64,000 nucleotides of DNA from Natribaculum breve (GCF_023008585.1 NZ_CP095390.1:1798001-1862000), one strand, 5' to 3'. Positions 7,878 to 17,100 are shown, numbered from the stretch's first letter. The notes: generated from the sequence alone by a model not told the origin. Program-made: numbers and translations.

Positions 7878-9293
7878 TCAGTGGCTGTGATCGTGGTCGT
7901 GGCCGTGGCTGTGATCGTGTCCGCTCGGCGACCCGCCGTCGCTCGCCTTCCCGATGTCGCCGCCCGCGACGAGCGCGTCGTGGTCGCCCTCGATCATGTC
8001 CATGTTCTTGAGGTTGTCTCGCTCCTCGAAGTCGGCGACGGCCTCGAGGAGGTCCTCCTGGGTGAGCGTCGTCCGGTTCTCGGTCAGCGCGTCGAGGACG
8101 GCCTCCCGGAGGACCATCCGGAGGTCGCTGCCGGTGAGCCCCTCGGTGGCGTCGGCGACGACCTCGGGATCGAACTCCTCGATGTCCATCGCGCGGGTGA
8201 TGACCCGGAGGATGTCCGCCCGCATCGCGCCGTCCGGCTTGGGGAAGTTGACGATCTCGTCGAAGCGACGCCAGGCGGCGGCGTCGAGCTGGTCGGGGTG
8301 GTTCGTCGCGCCGATCAGCAGGACGTCGTCCTGGATCAGCGAGACGTCGTCGATGCTCTTCAGCAGGGTGTTGACGGCGCGTTTGAGCGCGGCGTGTTCG
8401 TCGCTCCGGCGAGTCTTGGCGACGAAGTCGAACTCGTCGATAAAGAGGATACACGGCGACAGCCGCTTTGCGACCTCGAAGGTCTTGTCGACGTTTTTCG
8501 CCGTCTCGCCGAGATACTGGGAGGTGATCATCGACAGTTTGACCTCGACGAACGGGAGGTCCATGTCGCGCGCGAGCGCCCTCGCGGTCGAGGTCTTGCC
8601 GGTTCCCGGCGGCCCGACGAACAGCAGTTTGCCGATCTCTCGCAGGCCGATCTCCGCGAGGTAGTCGCGGTGCTCGATCGCCTTCGAGATCTTCTCGATT
8701 TCGCCCTCCTGGTCCGGCGTGAGGACGATGTCGTCGAGCGAGACGTCCACCTCCTCCGGTGCGCGGACCTCGACGAGGTCGAGCATGTCCTCGTCGTCCT
8801 CGTCGTCGAAGTACTCCTCGAGCAGGCCGTCGATCCAGACCCGGTCGGCCTGGATCGGGCGGTTCATCTCGCGGGCCTGCTCGTAATCGAGGTCGAGGTC
8901 GTCGCGATCCTCGAAGTGCTTCGCGAGCGTCGGGTTTTTCATCAGTCGCTCCTCGTCGACGCGCTCGAGGAACCAGCGTTCGGCCATCTCCGTCTCGGTG
9001 ATCGTGAGACTCCCCGAGAAGTCGTCCCGGTCGGTGAACATGAGATCGGAGACGACCTCCCAGGGCCGGTCGATGCCCGTCGCCGCGCGTGCGGTACTGT
9101 TCGTCACCGACAGTGGTCGTTGAATCCCCCCGCGCTGGCCCGTCGAATCGCCACCGTCGTCGTCACTCGAGCCGCCGGTCCAGAAGACGCGACGGAACGC
9201 CGGTGGCAGGTCGTTTTCGTCTAGCGATCGGTCGTCTGAATAGGCGCTCGTCGTGAGCAGGAACTCGACGACATCGAGTGCCGCGTCACTCAT
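7878..9293 (-). CDS. AAA-family ATPase with His-rich C-terminal tail
   Basis: This 471-residue protein has one AAA+ module in its C-terminal half. Walker A is GPPGTGKTS (near residue 225), Walker B is CILFIDEFDF (near 280), and sensor/arginine-finger residues follow (GATNHPDQLD, AAWRRFD). The first 180 residues are an acidic domain without a clear family. The protein ends in a tail alternating His, Asp and Ser (HDHSHGHDHDHSH) that looks like a metal-binding tag. Related ATPases are annotated as 26S proteasome-like or FtsH-type ATPases in haloarchaea, but there is no protease domain or membrane segment here. Substrate unknown. Confidence 0.82.
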   Translation of the reverse strand: MSDAALDVVEFLLTTSAYSDDRSLDENDLPPAFRRVFWTGGSSDDDGGDSTGQRGGIQRPLSVTNSTARAATGIDRPWEVVSDLMFTDRDDFSGSLTITETEMAERWFLERVDEERLMKNPTLAKHFEDRDDLDLDYEQAREMNRPIQADRVWIDGLLEEYFDDEDDEDMLDLVEVRAPEEVDVSLDDIVLTPDQEGEIEKISKAIEHRDYLAEIGLREIGKLLFVGPPGTGKTSTARALARDMDLPFVEVKLSMITSQYLGETAKNVDKTFEVAKRLSPCILFIDEFDFVAKTRRSDEHAALKRAVNTLLKSIDDVSLIQDDVLLIGATNHPDQLDAAAWRRFDEIVNFPKPDGAMRADILRVITRAMDIEEFDPEVVADATEGLTGSDLRMVLREAVLDALTENRTTLTQEDLLEAVADFEERDNLKNMDMIEGDHDALVAGGDIGKASDGGSPSGHDHSHGHDHDHSH

Positions 9294-9461
9294 TCTTCGG
9301 TGCTACTCACCACGTGGCCTTAACGTCGTCGTCCGACACAACGTATGCGCCAAACGCGCACGGCCGACCGCGTTCGCGTCGTCGTGACCGTTTCGAGCGG
9401 TGACGAATTCGCGACTGAGAACGGCGCAATTATTTTCCTCCGTCGGTCCACACAGGGGAGT

Positions 9462-9830
9462 ATGAACGTGTTACTGGGGATCGTCGGCAGTGAGGAGTCG
9501 ATGCGAGCGCTCCGGGCGACGGTCGAACGGACCCGCGAGGTCGGCGACGACCTCACCATCGCAGTCGTCGAGAAACCGGAGTCGGATCGCACGCAAGACG
9601 ACGTGTACGCCCAGACGGCGGAACTCGTCGAGGAGGCAGGCGTCGACGCGGAGATCCGGACGCTCGAGGGCGACCCCGGGAGCGCGCTGGTCGAGTTGGC
9701 CGAACGCGGCGAGTTCGACCAGCTCGTGATCGGCGGCGGCACCCAGAGTCCGATGGGCAAGATCCGTCTCGGCCCGATCACGGAGTTCGTCCTGTTGAAC
9801 GCGACGACGACGGTGAAACTGGTCCGATGA
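9462..9830 (+). CDS. UspA-family universal stress protein
   Basis: The 122-residue protein (MNVLLGIVGSEESMRALR at the start) has a single Usp domain with the GGGTQSPMGKIRLGP loop near the C-terminus in the place of the ATP-binding motif G-x2-G-x9-G. The ATG at 9462 follows an AATTATTTT box (9428-9436) by about 28 nt, so a longer in-frame start at 9345 is rejected. Its stop overlaps the ATG of the downstream acetyltransferase gene (ATGA), indicating a two-gene operon. The ligand and the stress it answers are unknown. Confidence 0.85.
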   Translation: MNVLLGIVGSEESMRALRATVERTREVGDDLTIAVVEKPESDRTQDDVYAQTAELVEEAGVDAEIRTLEGDPGSALVELAERGEFDQLVIGGGTQSPMGKIRLGPITEFVLLNATTTVKLVR

Positions 9831-10402
9831 CGATGAGAGGATCGCGCGTCTATCCCGACGAACGGGCCGGACCGTTCCCGGCACCGCCGGACACGTTCGA
9901 GGACGCCGAGGGACGGTCGATCGAGATCCGGGCGCTCGAGGAAGACGACGAGCGTCAGGTCGACGACCTCGTCGCGATGTACCTCGAGTTCGATCCCGTC
10001 GACCGCGCGCAGGGCATTCCACCGACCGGCGAACGGCGCGTTCGGGAGTGGCTCGACCCCATCCTCGAGGGCAGCGTCAACGTCGTCGCCTGGCACGACG
10101 ACCAGATCGTCGGCCACGCCACCCTCGTTCCCGACGTCGACGACCCCGCGGTGGCGACCGACCAGCCGGACAGCATCGAGTGGGAACTCGCCATCTTCGT
10201 TCTCCAGGCCTACCAGCAGGCCGGGATCGGGACGCAGTTGCTCGAGCACTTGCTCGGCTACGCCAGCGAGGTGGGCATCGAGAACGTGTGGCTCACCGTC
10301 GAGCGGTGGAACGGACCGGCGATCTCGCTGTACGAGGCCGTCGGCTTCGAGGTCTGTAGCGCAGAGAGCTTCGAACAGGAGATGGCGATCCGCCTCGAGT
10401 AG
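9827..10402 (+). CDS. GNAT-family N-acetyltransferase
   Basis: This 191-residue protein has an acetyl-CoA-binding core: a beta strand WELAIFVLQAYQQAGIGTQLLEHLL (about residues 122-146) contains the Q-x-x-G-x-G loop in the form QQAGIG, followed by NVWLTVERWNGPAISLYEAVGFE, the typical motif B of GNAT enzymes. Substrate (amine on protein or small molecule) is not predictable. Its start overlaps the stop of the UspA gene by 4 nt, so the two are translated from one mRNA. This pairing of UspA and GNAT hints at a stress-linked acetylation role. Confidence 0.85.
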   Translation: MTMRGSRVYPDERAGPFPAPPDTFEDAEGRSIEIRALEEDDERQVDDLVAMYLEFDPVDRAQGIPPTGERRVREWLDPILEGSVNVVAWHDDQIVGHATLVPDVDDPAVATDQPDSIEWELAIFVLQAYQQAGIGTQLLEHLLGYASEVGIENVWLTVERWNGPAISLYEAVGFEVCSAESFEQEMAIRLE

Positions 10403-10470
10403 CACCCCGTACCCCGTCCGGATCTCGAGACGGCCGTCGCGCGCTCGACCTCTCCTCGTCGCGGTCGCGC

Positions 10471-10929
10471 CTAGACGGAGAGGACCGGCTGGCTCGCGTA
10501 CGCGAGGACGTACTCGGCAGCCCGTTCCAGGACGTCCGGCGACGTGTCGGTCACCGACTCGCGGGGGACGACGATGAAGTCGGCACCGACTGCGTCGGCG
10601 GCGTCGAGCACGACGCTTCCCGGGTGGCGCGTCTTGCGCGTCGCCGAGAAGCCGTGGATCATCGAGGTCGACGCTTCGACGCCGTACTCGCCGGCGACGC
10701 TCTCGACGTCGCCGAGGAACTCGCGGGCGTTGTCGGCGACGTCTTCCTCGTCGACGGCACCCGCGTCCATTCCCTTGACGACGCCGCGTCCGAGGACGTA
10801 GAGTGCGTGGACGGACGCGCCGTAGCGATCGGCGACGGCGACGGCGTATTCGGCTGCAGTGGCGGACTCCTCGCTTCCGTCGACGGGGGCGAGGACGGTG
10901 TCGATCGTAAACGGCTCGCTTGCGTCCAT
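10471..10929 (-). CDS. UspA-family protein lacking the ATP-binding loop
   Basis: This 152-residue protein starts MDASEPFTIDTVLAPVDGSEES and has the Usp fold, including HALYVLG and the C-terminal strand QPVLSV. The G-x2-G-x9-G(S/T) nucleotide loop is missing: the equivalent region reads VPRESVTDTSPDVLERAAEYV. It therefore belongs to the class of Usp proteins not expected to bind ATP in the standard way. It is divergent from the next UspA gene, with which it shares a 97-nt intergenic region. Confidence 0.82.
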   Translation of the reverse strand: MDASEPFTIDTVLAPVDGSEESATAAEYAVAVADRYGASVHALYVLGRGVVKGMDAGAVDEEDVADNAREFLGDVESVAGEYGVEASTSMIHGFSATRKTRHPGSVVLDAADAVGADFIVVPRESVTDTSPDVLERAAEYVLAYASQPVLSV

Positions 10930-11026
10930 GTCCGGTGGTGTGCGGGCAGCGGTGAAAAAGTCTCGGCAACGTCCCGACGACCGAGTTCCGGGGGTGTTTA
11001 TGCCGTCTCGAGCGAAACCACCGGTC

Positions 11027-11479
11027 ATGTTCGATACGGTCGTCGTCGCAACTGACGGCTCGAAGAGCGTCACCCGGGCCGTCGACGTCGGACTCGACCT
11101 CGCCGGACGGTTCGACGCCGACGTGCACGCGCTCTCGGTGATCGACGCGGGCGAGGTCGACGCCTCGCCTGAACAGCTTCGCGACGAACTCGAGACCGCA
11201 CTCGAGACCCACGCCGAAGCCGCGCTCGCGACCGTCCGCGAGCGCGCCGGGAACGGACTCACGACCGAGATTCGCGAGGGCCACCCGGCACCGGAGATCT
11301 GTGCCTACGCCAGAGAGATCGACGCCGATCTGATCGTCACCGGCACGCGCGGCCGCCACGGCGAAAACCGGTTTTTGCTCGGCAGCGTCGCCGAGAAGGT
11401 CGTCCGCTCCTCGCCCGTCCCCGTGTTGACGGTCCGCCAGCTCGAGACCGCGACCGACGAGCCGGCCGCCGAGGCCTGA
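11027..11479 (+). CDS. UspA-family universal stress protein (ATP-binding type)
   Basis: The 150-residue protein begins MFDTVVVATDGSKSVTRAV and carries an intact ATP-binding loop G-TR-G-RHGENRFLL-GS near residues 107-121. The ATG at 11027 follows a GTGTTTATG box (about 10994-11000) by about 29 nt, so it is probably leaderless. It is transcribed divergently from a Usp paralogue that lacks the loop, making a natural pair of nucleotide-binding and non-binding Usp proteins. Confidence 0.88.
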   Translation: MFDTVVVATDGSKSVTRAVDVGLDLAGRFDADVHALSVIDAGEVDASPEQLRDELETALETHAEAALATVRERAGNGLTTEIREGHPAPEICAYAREIDADLIVTGTRGRHGENRFLLGSVAEKVVRSSPVPVLTVRQLETATDEPAAEA

Positions 11480-11523
11480 GCGGGACCGGCGGTTTCTTCC
11501 CGCTCGCCAGCCGAGAAGTCTGC

Positions 11524-12726
11524 ATGCACGACGAACTCATCTCGGACGACGAGCTTTCGCTCGCCCGCAAGTCCGTCCTCCCCGGCACCGGCTTCTTTCT
11601 TCCCGACTCGCTCGAGGACGACCTCGAGGACGAACAGGCGAAAGCCGCACTCGAGGGGACGGAGGTCGCCGTCGTCGCCGATCCGGACGCCGACGGCCTC
11701 GCCTGCGTCGCCTTGCTCCGCGAGGCCTACGACGACGTCCGGAACGTCCCCGATCCGGAGGAGCTGACCGACGACGAGGCGGACGCAGACGAGGCCGGCG
11801 ACGAGACGCCGGACCCACTCGAGGAGCCCGAACCGACGCCCCACCGCGTCGCGCTCCTCCCGGCCAGCCCGCACGACCTCGAAGACCAGCTCGAACGCGT
11901 CGGCGAACACGCCGACGAAGGGATCGACGTCTACGTCTGTGACCTCTGTCCGGACCGCTACGAGTACGTCGAGGAGGAACTCGAGGCCGCCCTCGAGGTC
12001 GCAGACCGCGTCGCCTGGTACGACCACCACCAGTGGGGCGAGGACGTGGCGGCCGCAGTACGCGAGGCCGGCGTCGACCTCGTCGTCGGCGACAGCGAAG
12101 AGGAGTGCAGCGCGGACGTCGTCTACCGGTCGCTCGAGTACGACTTCGACCCGACGTACGAGGACCTCGCCGCGGTGACCCGGGATCACGACCTCTGGTT
12201 GCGGGAGGACCCCCGCAGCGACGACCTCGCGGACTACGCCTACTGGACCGGTCCCGAAGAGTACGTGGAGGTCGTCCGCGAGTACGGCGCGGACCTGCCG
12301 GAGTGGGTCGAGGCGTACCTGGCCGAGAAACGCGTCGAGAAGGAGGCGCTCATCGACCGCGCCGTCTCCCGCGCGGAGTTTCGCGAGATCGGCGACTACA
12401 CCGTCGGCGTCACCTACGGCCGCTGCTCGCAAAACGAGGTCGCCGAGGCGATGCGCGAGCAGGGAGCCGACGCCTCCGTCGTCGTCAAACCGGCCGGTTC
12501 GGCGTCGATCCGCGGCACCGACGCGTTCGACCGCTGTCACGAGGTCGCCGGGCGAGTAAACGGCGGCGGCCACCCCAAGGCGGCCGGCTGTAAACCCGAC
12601 ATCTACGACGACATGCTCGACTACGCCCACCACTGGACCTCCCGCGGCGCGGTGACGAAACAGGTCATCCTCGACGCGTTCCGGGCGGTCGTTGACGAGG
12701 AGGCCACCGAAGACGAGACGTCGTAG
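11524..12726 (+). CDS. DHH/DHHA1 phosphoesterase, RecJ-like
   Basis: This 400-residue protein shows the DHH superfamily motifs in order: VADPDADGLACVALL (motif I, about residues 56-70), CDLCPD (motif II region), WYDHHQWGED (motif III DHH, near 161) and, at the C-terminus, the DHHA1 signature GRVNGGGHPKAAGCKPD (about 340-356). Archaeal members act as RecJ-like single-strand nucleases, GAN/Cdc45-like replisome partners or nanoRNases; which applies here is uncertain. A strongly acidic insert (residues 79-104) is a halophile trait. It follows the UspA gene by 44 nt on the same strand. Confidence 0.82.
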   Translation: MHDELISDDELSLARKSVLPGTGFFLPDSLEDDLEDEQAKAALEGTEVAVVADPDADGLACVALLREAYDDVRNVPDPEELTDDEADADEAGDETPDPLEEPEPTPHRVALLPASPHDLEDQLERVGEHADEGIDVYVCDLCPDRYEYVEEELEAALEVADRVAWYDHHQWGEDVAAAVREAGVDLVVGDSEEECSADVVYRSLEYDFDPTYEDLAAVTRDHDLWLREDPRSDDLADYAYWTGPEEYVEVVREYGADLPEWVEAYLAEKRVEKEALIDRAVSRAEFREIGDYTVGVTYGRCSQNEVAEAMREQGADASVVVKPAGSASIRGTDAFDRCHEVAGRVNGGGHPKAAGCKPDIYDDMLDYAHHWTSRGAVTKQVILDAFRAVVDEEATEDETS

Positions 12727-12759
12727 CCTCGAGCGCGCGACGGTCGAACGACCGACGCC

Positions 12760-13089
12760 TTACCGTGAGTCGCCCCGCGGCCGTTCGTATCGGCGGGAGC
12801 CGACGATCATTCGGCCGGTCAGTGCGAAGACGACGAACACGAAGACGAGCCAGTGTGCGTCCTGCCCGCCGAACGGTTCCGCGTAGTCGACGACCCCGAC
12901 GAGAATCGTGAGCGCGGCGACGTAGAGGAGGTTCGTCCCGACGAACTTCGCCAGGCCATCGTCGTCGACGACTCGTTCCGAATCGTACCCCGCGATCAAC
13001 TCGACCCGCCCGAAGTACCTGATCGCGACGCCGAGGAGGCCGACGAACACGCCGCTTGTGACCGTGAGGATAACCCGCTCGAGACTCAT
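12760..13089 (-). CDS. small membrane protein, DUF3784-like
   Basis: The 109-residue protein has three hydrophobic segments (about residues 5-24, 49-66 and 79-96). Between the first two lies IAGYDSERVVDDDGLAKFVG, which resembles the loop of DUF3784 membrane proteins. Function is unknown. It is convergent with the DHH phosphoesterase gene and lies next to another minus-strand membrane protein gene. Confidence 0.6.
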   Translation of the reverse strand: MSLERVILTVTSGVFVGLLGVAIRYFGRVELIAGYDSERVVDDDGLAKFVGTNLLYVAALTILVGVVDYAEPFGGQDAHWLVFVFVVFALTGRMIVGSRRYERPRGDSR

Positions 13090-13168
13090 GTTTCAAATTC
13101 ATCACTACTGCCGAATGAAACTACCGGCGTGACGATTCCCTCGAGGCGACCTGTCGACGACGAGGCGA

Positions 13169-13861
13169 TCACCGCCGCGCCAGCGCGCGCATCACGAGCT
13201 GCAGGACGTGGACGAAGACGCCGGCGACGGCGACGTAGACGCCGATAGTTTGTAGCGCGACCGACTCGGACCGACGGTCGCGCACGCGCCAGATCTCCCA
13301 GCCCAGGCGAAACAGGAAGCCGAGGAAGACGAGCACGAAGCCGACGACCAGCACGGGCGAGACGAACGTCCCGATCGCGATCGCCACGATCCCGCCGATG
13401 AACGAGACGGTGGCGTACGTTCCCCAGTTCTCGAACGTCTTCGAGCGCGCGTAGACGTACGTCGCGATCAGCGCGGTCACGAGCGCCACGACGACTGCGG
13501 TCACGACGAGCACGGTGAGCTGGCTCTCCCGGGGCGCAAACGAGAGCACGCCCGCGCCGAAGATCCCGAACGCGAGTTGCAAGACGACCGTGCCGACGAA
13601 CGCGATTCCGGCGTCGCCGCCCTCGACGCCGCGTTCTGCGATCAGTTCACCGCCGACGATCGTCGCGCCGTAGACGACCACGCCGAGGATCGGAACCGAG
13701 AACAGGTAGTCGTTGACGGCCGCGAGCGGCGTCGCCGCGATAACGTACATCAGGACGACGTTGATCGCCATCAGCGCGCTTGCCCCGCCGACGACCGTCC
13801 ACTCTCGCGTCGAGATGAGAAAGCCGCGTCCTGTCTCGCCCGACGTCTCGTAGGAGCTCAT
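13169..13861 (-). CDS. seven-helix membrane protein, Bax inhibitor-1-like
   Basis: This protein of about 230 residues has six to seven predicted transmembrane helices spread over its length after a 20-residue polar start. Its spacing of helices, and the segment YARSKTFENWGTYATVSFIGG (about residues 138-158), resemble the Bax inhibitor-1/YccA family of small integral membrane proteins that mediate ion leak. The match is a judgement of pattern only. An ATG at 13861 is preferred to the GTG one codon upstream. No partner gene is obvious. Confidence 0.55.
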   Translation of the reverse strand: MSSYETSGETGRGFLISTREWTVVGGASALMAINVVLMYVIAATPLAAVNDYLFSVPILGVVVYGATIVGGELIAERGVEGGDAGIAFVGTVVLQLAFGIFGAGVLSFAPRESQLTVLVVTAVVVALVTALIATYVYARSKTFENWGTYATVSFIGGIVAIAIGTFVSPVLVVGFVLVFLGFLFRLGWEIWRVRDRRSESVALQTIGVYVAVAGVFVHVLQLVMRALARR

Positions 13862-13957
13862 CACTCGTCTCTAGCCGGACAATCGAGGTAAGCTTTCACA
13901 CGGCAGAGCAAGGGGATGGAACTCGAGTCGCGTCCGTTTCGCGTGACTCCGGCCCCG

Positions 13958-14407
13958 TTACTCCTGGACGGCCCACCGATCCGAGTACGCCGTCCCGCAG
14001 CGACACTGGGCGTAGGCGTGGATCACGTCGCCCTCGGCGTAGATGCCGCCGACCTCCTCGTTTTGCTCCTCGGCGAAGGCGAAGACGAACTGCACCTCGT
14101 GGTCGTCGTCGGCCGCCTCGCTCGAGTCGCCCTCCGACGGTTCGTCCGGACAGGTGCCACCGGTGAGGTCGCCGTCGATGATCCCCTCGACTTGCATCGC
14201 AGAGCCGGCGAACTGCATCGCTTCGGTCCCCGTCGCTGCCTGGAAGGCGTTGCGCCCGCGCTCGCCGTCGACGACGATCAGTACGCCGCCGTCGACCTGG
14301 TCGCCGAACTCAGCGAGCCGGTCGTCGTCGACGAACGACTCCGCGAGAAAGAGCGCGACGTCGTCCGGCCGGTCGCCAGCGAGAAACTCCTCGCGTCGGT
14401 CACTCAT
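13958..14407 (-). CDS. DUF5807-like haloarchaeal protein
   Basis: The 149-residue acidic protein starts MSDRREEFLAGDRPDDVALFL and contains a central segment with GTCPDEPSE and a C-terminal segment AYAQCRCGTAYSDRWAVQE, where CxC and the Tyr/Trp-rich tail may bind metal. It resembles haloarchaeal DUF5807, of unknown function. It is followed upstream by two more small minus-strand genes ending in ribosomal protein S6e. The ORF is open farther upstream but MSDRRE is the natural start. Confidence 0.6.
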   Translation of the reverse strand: MSDRREEFLAGDRPDDVALFLAESFVDDDRLAEFGDQVDGGVLIVVDGERGRNAFQAATGTEAMQFAGSAMQVEGIIDGDLTGGTCPDEPSEGDSSEAADDDHEVQFVFAFAEEQNEEVGGIYAEGDVIHAYAQCRCGTAYSDRWAVQE

Positions 14408-14483
14408 GCGACGTGGTTGCCACTCGAGGGGGAAAAAGGGCGCGACACCGTCGCGACGGTGTCGCGCCGGTATCGCGGGACCG

Positions 14484-14921
14484 CTACTGATCTTCGACGT
14501 CCTCGGCGATCGACGCGAGGCTGTCGTTCGGCGGTTCGCGGGCCTCGTAGACCGCGGTCTCGCCCGGTGCCCGGAGCCCGTAGAGGAACTCGGGTTCGAC
14601 GACGTCGACGTGTACGGATCCACCGGTGCGAACGTCGTGGTCGTCGACCCACGCCGAGAGTCGGTCCTCGCCCTCGCGGGGATCGCGAGCGAACCGCGGC
14701 GCGTCGTAGACGCCCGGGATCGAGACGTCGTCGCCGGTCAGCGCCCGCTCGACGCGCGCGAACAGTTCGTCGCCGTCGAGGACGAGTCGGACGACCTCGT
14801 CGACCGGAAACGCCTCGCGGTCGGCGGCGGGGATCTCCAGTCGAACGCCGGTCGCCGTCTCCGTGAGCGTCGCACGTACCGTCTGCACCGACGGGTGATC
14901 GCTCGAGACGCGGTCTGCCAT
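14484..14921 (-). CDS. conserved haloarchaeal protein of unknown function
   Basis: The 145-residue protein (MADRVSSDHPSVQTVRATLTE at the start) is soluble and acidic, with a predicted beta-rich N-terminal half and an internal segment SIPGVYDAPRFARDPREGEDRL. I do not recognise a characterised domain. The gene starts 13 nt after the stop of the S6e gene on the same strand, so co-transcription with the ribosomal protein is likely and a translation-related role is possible. Confidence 0.6.
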   Translation of the reverse strand: MADRVSSDHPSVQTVRATLTETATGVRLEIPAADREAFPVDEVVRLVLDGDELFARVERALTGDDVSIPGVYDAPRFARDPREGEDRLSAWVDDHDVRTGGSVHVDVVEPEFLYGLRAPGETAVYEAREPPNDSLASIAEDVEDQ

Positions 14922-14934
14922 AGAAGTGGAGAGA

Positions 14935-15330
14935 TTACTCGTCGTCGCCCTCGCCGAGCAGTTCCTCGACGTCGGTGCTGCCGCGCTCGACGATCGAGGC
15001 GTTGATCTGGGCGACGGCGTCGGAGATCTCGCGGCCGCGGACCGTGATCCGTCGTCGCTCGCCGTCACGCCGGGGCTTGTAGCCCGTCTGGCGTTCGTCC
15101 ATCAGCACTTCCTCCAGGTTCGGGCCGGCGACGGTCTCGTTCAGCGGGCGGCCCGCGTCGTCGGAGCCGCCGGTGATCTCGAGCGTGTAGCCGTCGAGGC
15201 CGACGGCGCTTCCGTCGACTTCGTCGCCGATCTCCTTGCCCATGAATCGGTTCGCGTCCTGCTCGTCCGCCTCGAGCTGGTAGGCCATCCCCGAGTCGGG
15301 GTCGCCCACGACGACAGTGAAACTTGCCAT
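14935..15330 (-). CDS. rps6e: 30S ribosomal protein S6e
   Basis: This 131-residue protein is ribosomal protein S6e of the small subunit. The family start [20 protein letters not shown] and the signature [24 protein letters not shown] (about residues 78-101) are clear. Length is normal for haloarchaeal S6e. An ORF extending far upstream is rejected because the ATG at 15330 yields the conserved N-terminus. It heads a small minus-strand transcript with the two unknown genes that follow. Confidence 0.95.
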   Translation of the reverse strand: MASFTVVVGDPDSGMAYQLEADEQDANRFMGKEIGDEVDGSAVGLDGYTLEITGGSDDAGRPLNETVAGPNLEEVLMDERQTGYKPRRDGERRRITVRGREISDAVAQINASIVERGSTDVEELLGEGDDE

Positions 15331-15475
15331 GCCCGACGGAAATCGTCCTGCGGTCAAAAATACGTCGATAGACGGCCGCCCGTTCGCGTCGGCGCGGACG
15401 CCCCGCGAGCGCGTCGGGGATGGTCTCTCGCTGGCGTCGAACACACTCAAGTACGATCGCGGGCTACGAACGGTC

Positions 15476-15754
15476 GTGTCCCTCGATCCCGACGACCTCG
15501 AGTCTCGCCTGCGCCGCGAGTTCGGCGGCAGCCGCGGCGAGTCACGCGTGGTGGCCAGGCAGGCGGTCGACCTCGCCGACGCCGGCCGGTACGAGGCCGA
15601 CGTCGGTGCCGAACTCACGGCCGACGTCGTCTGCGAGGAGCTCGCGGACGCCCCCGACGGAACCCCGGCGGACCGGTGGAACTGGTGGATCGGCTCGCTC
15701 GAGCTCGCCTTCGGCGGTTACGGGCAGTTCGGCGTTCGACGGTATCGCGAGTGA
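15476..15754 (+). CDS. small conserved protein, function unknown
   Basis: The 92-residue product, read from GTG at 15476 ([18 protein letters not shown]), is soluble, with a Trp-rich segment [21 protein letters not shown] near its end. The GTG is preferred because longer reading to 15317 would overlap the S6e coding start on the other strand and has lower coding quality. The gene is divergent from rps6e. I do not recognise a family. Confidence 0.5.
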   Translation: MSLDPDDLESRLRREFGGSRGESRVVARQAVDLADAGRYEADVGAELTADVVCEELADAPDGTPADRWNWWIGSLELAFGGYGQFGVRRYRE

Positions 15755-15861
15755 ATTACTACAAATTCTGTAGCAAATTGATACAGAAGCGATAGCAAGA
15801 CGAGCGCGGCGTCGCTGCGGAACCGATGGAAGAAAACCGCTCGAGGCGCGAGTAGGCGGTG

Positions 15862-17100
15862 ATGGACCTCGAGTTTCTCGGCGGGGCCGGCGAGATCGGC
15901 CGGAGCGCGATCCTGATCGACGACACCCTGTTGCTCGACTACGGCATGGACTCGGGCAACCCGCCGTCGTTTCCCGTCGGCGACGTCGACCCCGAGGCGG
16001 TGGTGGTGAGCCACGGCCACCTCGACCACGTCGGGTCGCTCCCGTCGCTGCTCTCGGGGGACGCACGCCCGGAGATCCACTGGACCCCGCCGACGGCCGA
16101 CCTCGCGATGCTCCTGGCACGAGACACCCTCAAACTGCACGGCGGGAGCTACGACTGCCCGTTCACCGAGGCCGAACTCGCCCGCGTCAGCGAAGTGTCG
16201 CGGACCCACGGCTACCGCGAGCCGTTCGAGGCCGCGGGCTACGAGGTGACGTTCTTCGACGCCGGGCACGTCCCCGGCAGCGCCCACGTCCTCGTCTCCG
16301 ACGGCGAGACGCGGCTGCTGTACACCGGCGACTTCAACACCGAATCTCAGAACCTCCTCCCGGGAACGACCGCACGGCCCGACGCCGACGTCGTGATCTG
16401 CGAGAGTACCTACTCCGAGACGACCCGGCCGCCGCGGGCGCGACTCGAGCGGGAGTTCGCCGAGAGCCTGCGGACGACGATCTGGGAGGGCGGTACGGTC
16501 GTCGTCCCGGCGTTCGCCATCGGCCGCACCCAGGAGGCGCTCTGCATCTGCGAGGAACACGACCTCGAGTGTTACGTCGACGGGATGGGAAAGCGGGTGA
16601 CGGAACTGTTCTTGCGGCCGCGAAACCGGGAGTTCCTGCGCGATCCGGCCCTGCTACGGCGAGCGAAAGGAAACGCCCGGTTCGTCGACGGCCGCGACGG
16701 ACAACGACGGCGAATCGCCGACCAGAACACGATCATCGTCACGACCAGCGGGATGCTCCACGGCGGTCCGGCGATGACCTACGTCCCCGAAATCCGGTCG
16801 CATCCGGCCAACAAGATCGCGCTGACCGGCTACCAGGTCGAGGGGACACCCGGCCGAGACTTGCTCGAGACCGGCAGCGCCGAGATCGACGGCCGCGTGA
16901 TGCGGGTCAGCGCACAGGTCGAACAGTACGACTTCTCGGCCCACGCCGACCGTAACGGACTGCTCGAGTTCCTCGAGTCGTACCGGGACGCGGAGATCGC
17001 GGTCGTACACGGGGACCGCTGTGAGGCGTTCGCCACGGAACTCCGGGCAGACGGATACGACGCGACGGCACCGGGTCTCGGCGACACAGTGGCGTACTGA
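15862..17100 (+). CDS. beta-CASP MBL ribonuclease, archaeal CPSF2 type
   Basis: This 412-residue protein is an archaeal beta-CASP nuclease. Motif 1 is FLGGAGEIGRSA, motif 2 HGHLDHVG (near residue 49), motif 3 GHVPGSAH (near 136), motif 4 TGDFN, then the beta-CASP motifs A (ESTYS), B (TTSGMLHGG, near 300) and C (SAHADRNGL, near 356). The lack of N-terminal KH domains places it with aCPSF2 and not aCPSF1; archaeal RNase J is a closer alternative. Such enzymes process or decay RNA in the cytoplasm. The frame is also open from a GTG one codon earlier, but the ATG at 15862 is the better start. Confidence 0.88.
   Translation: MDLEFLGGAGEIGRSAILIDDTLLLDYGMDSGNPPSFPVGDVDPEAVVVSHGHLDHVGSLPSLLSGDARPEIHWTPPTADLAMLLARDTLKLHGGSYDCPFTEAELARVSEVSRTHGYREPFEAAGYEVTFFDAGHVPGSAHVLVSDGETRLLYTGDFNTESQNLLPGTTARPDADVVICESTYSETTRPPRARLEREFAESLRTTIWEGGTVVVPAFAIGRTQEALCICEEHDLECYVDGMGKRVTELFLRPRNREFLRDPALLRRAKGNARFVDGRDGQRRRIADQNTIIVTTSGMLHGGPAMTYVPEIRSHPANKIALTGYQVEGTPGRDLLETGSAEIDGRVMRVSAQVEQYDFSAHADRNGLLEFLESYRDAEIAVVHGDRCEAFATELRADGYDATAPGLGDTVAY

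Noticed and set aside
9320..11359. A 679-codon minus-strand frame covering three plus-strand genes and one minus-strand gene.
   Set aside because: The overlapped genes all have family motifs and promoter boxes; high GC makes long shadow frames common.
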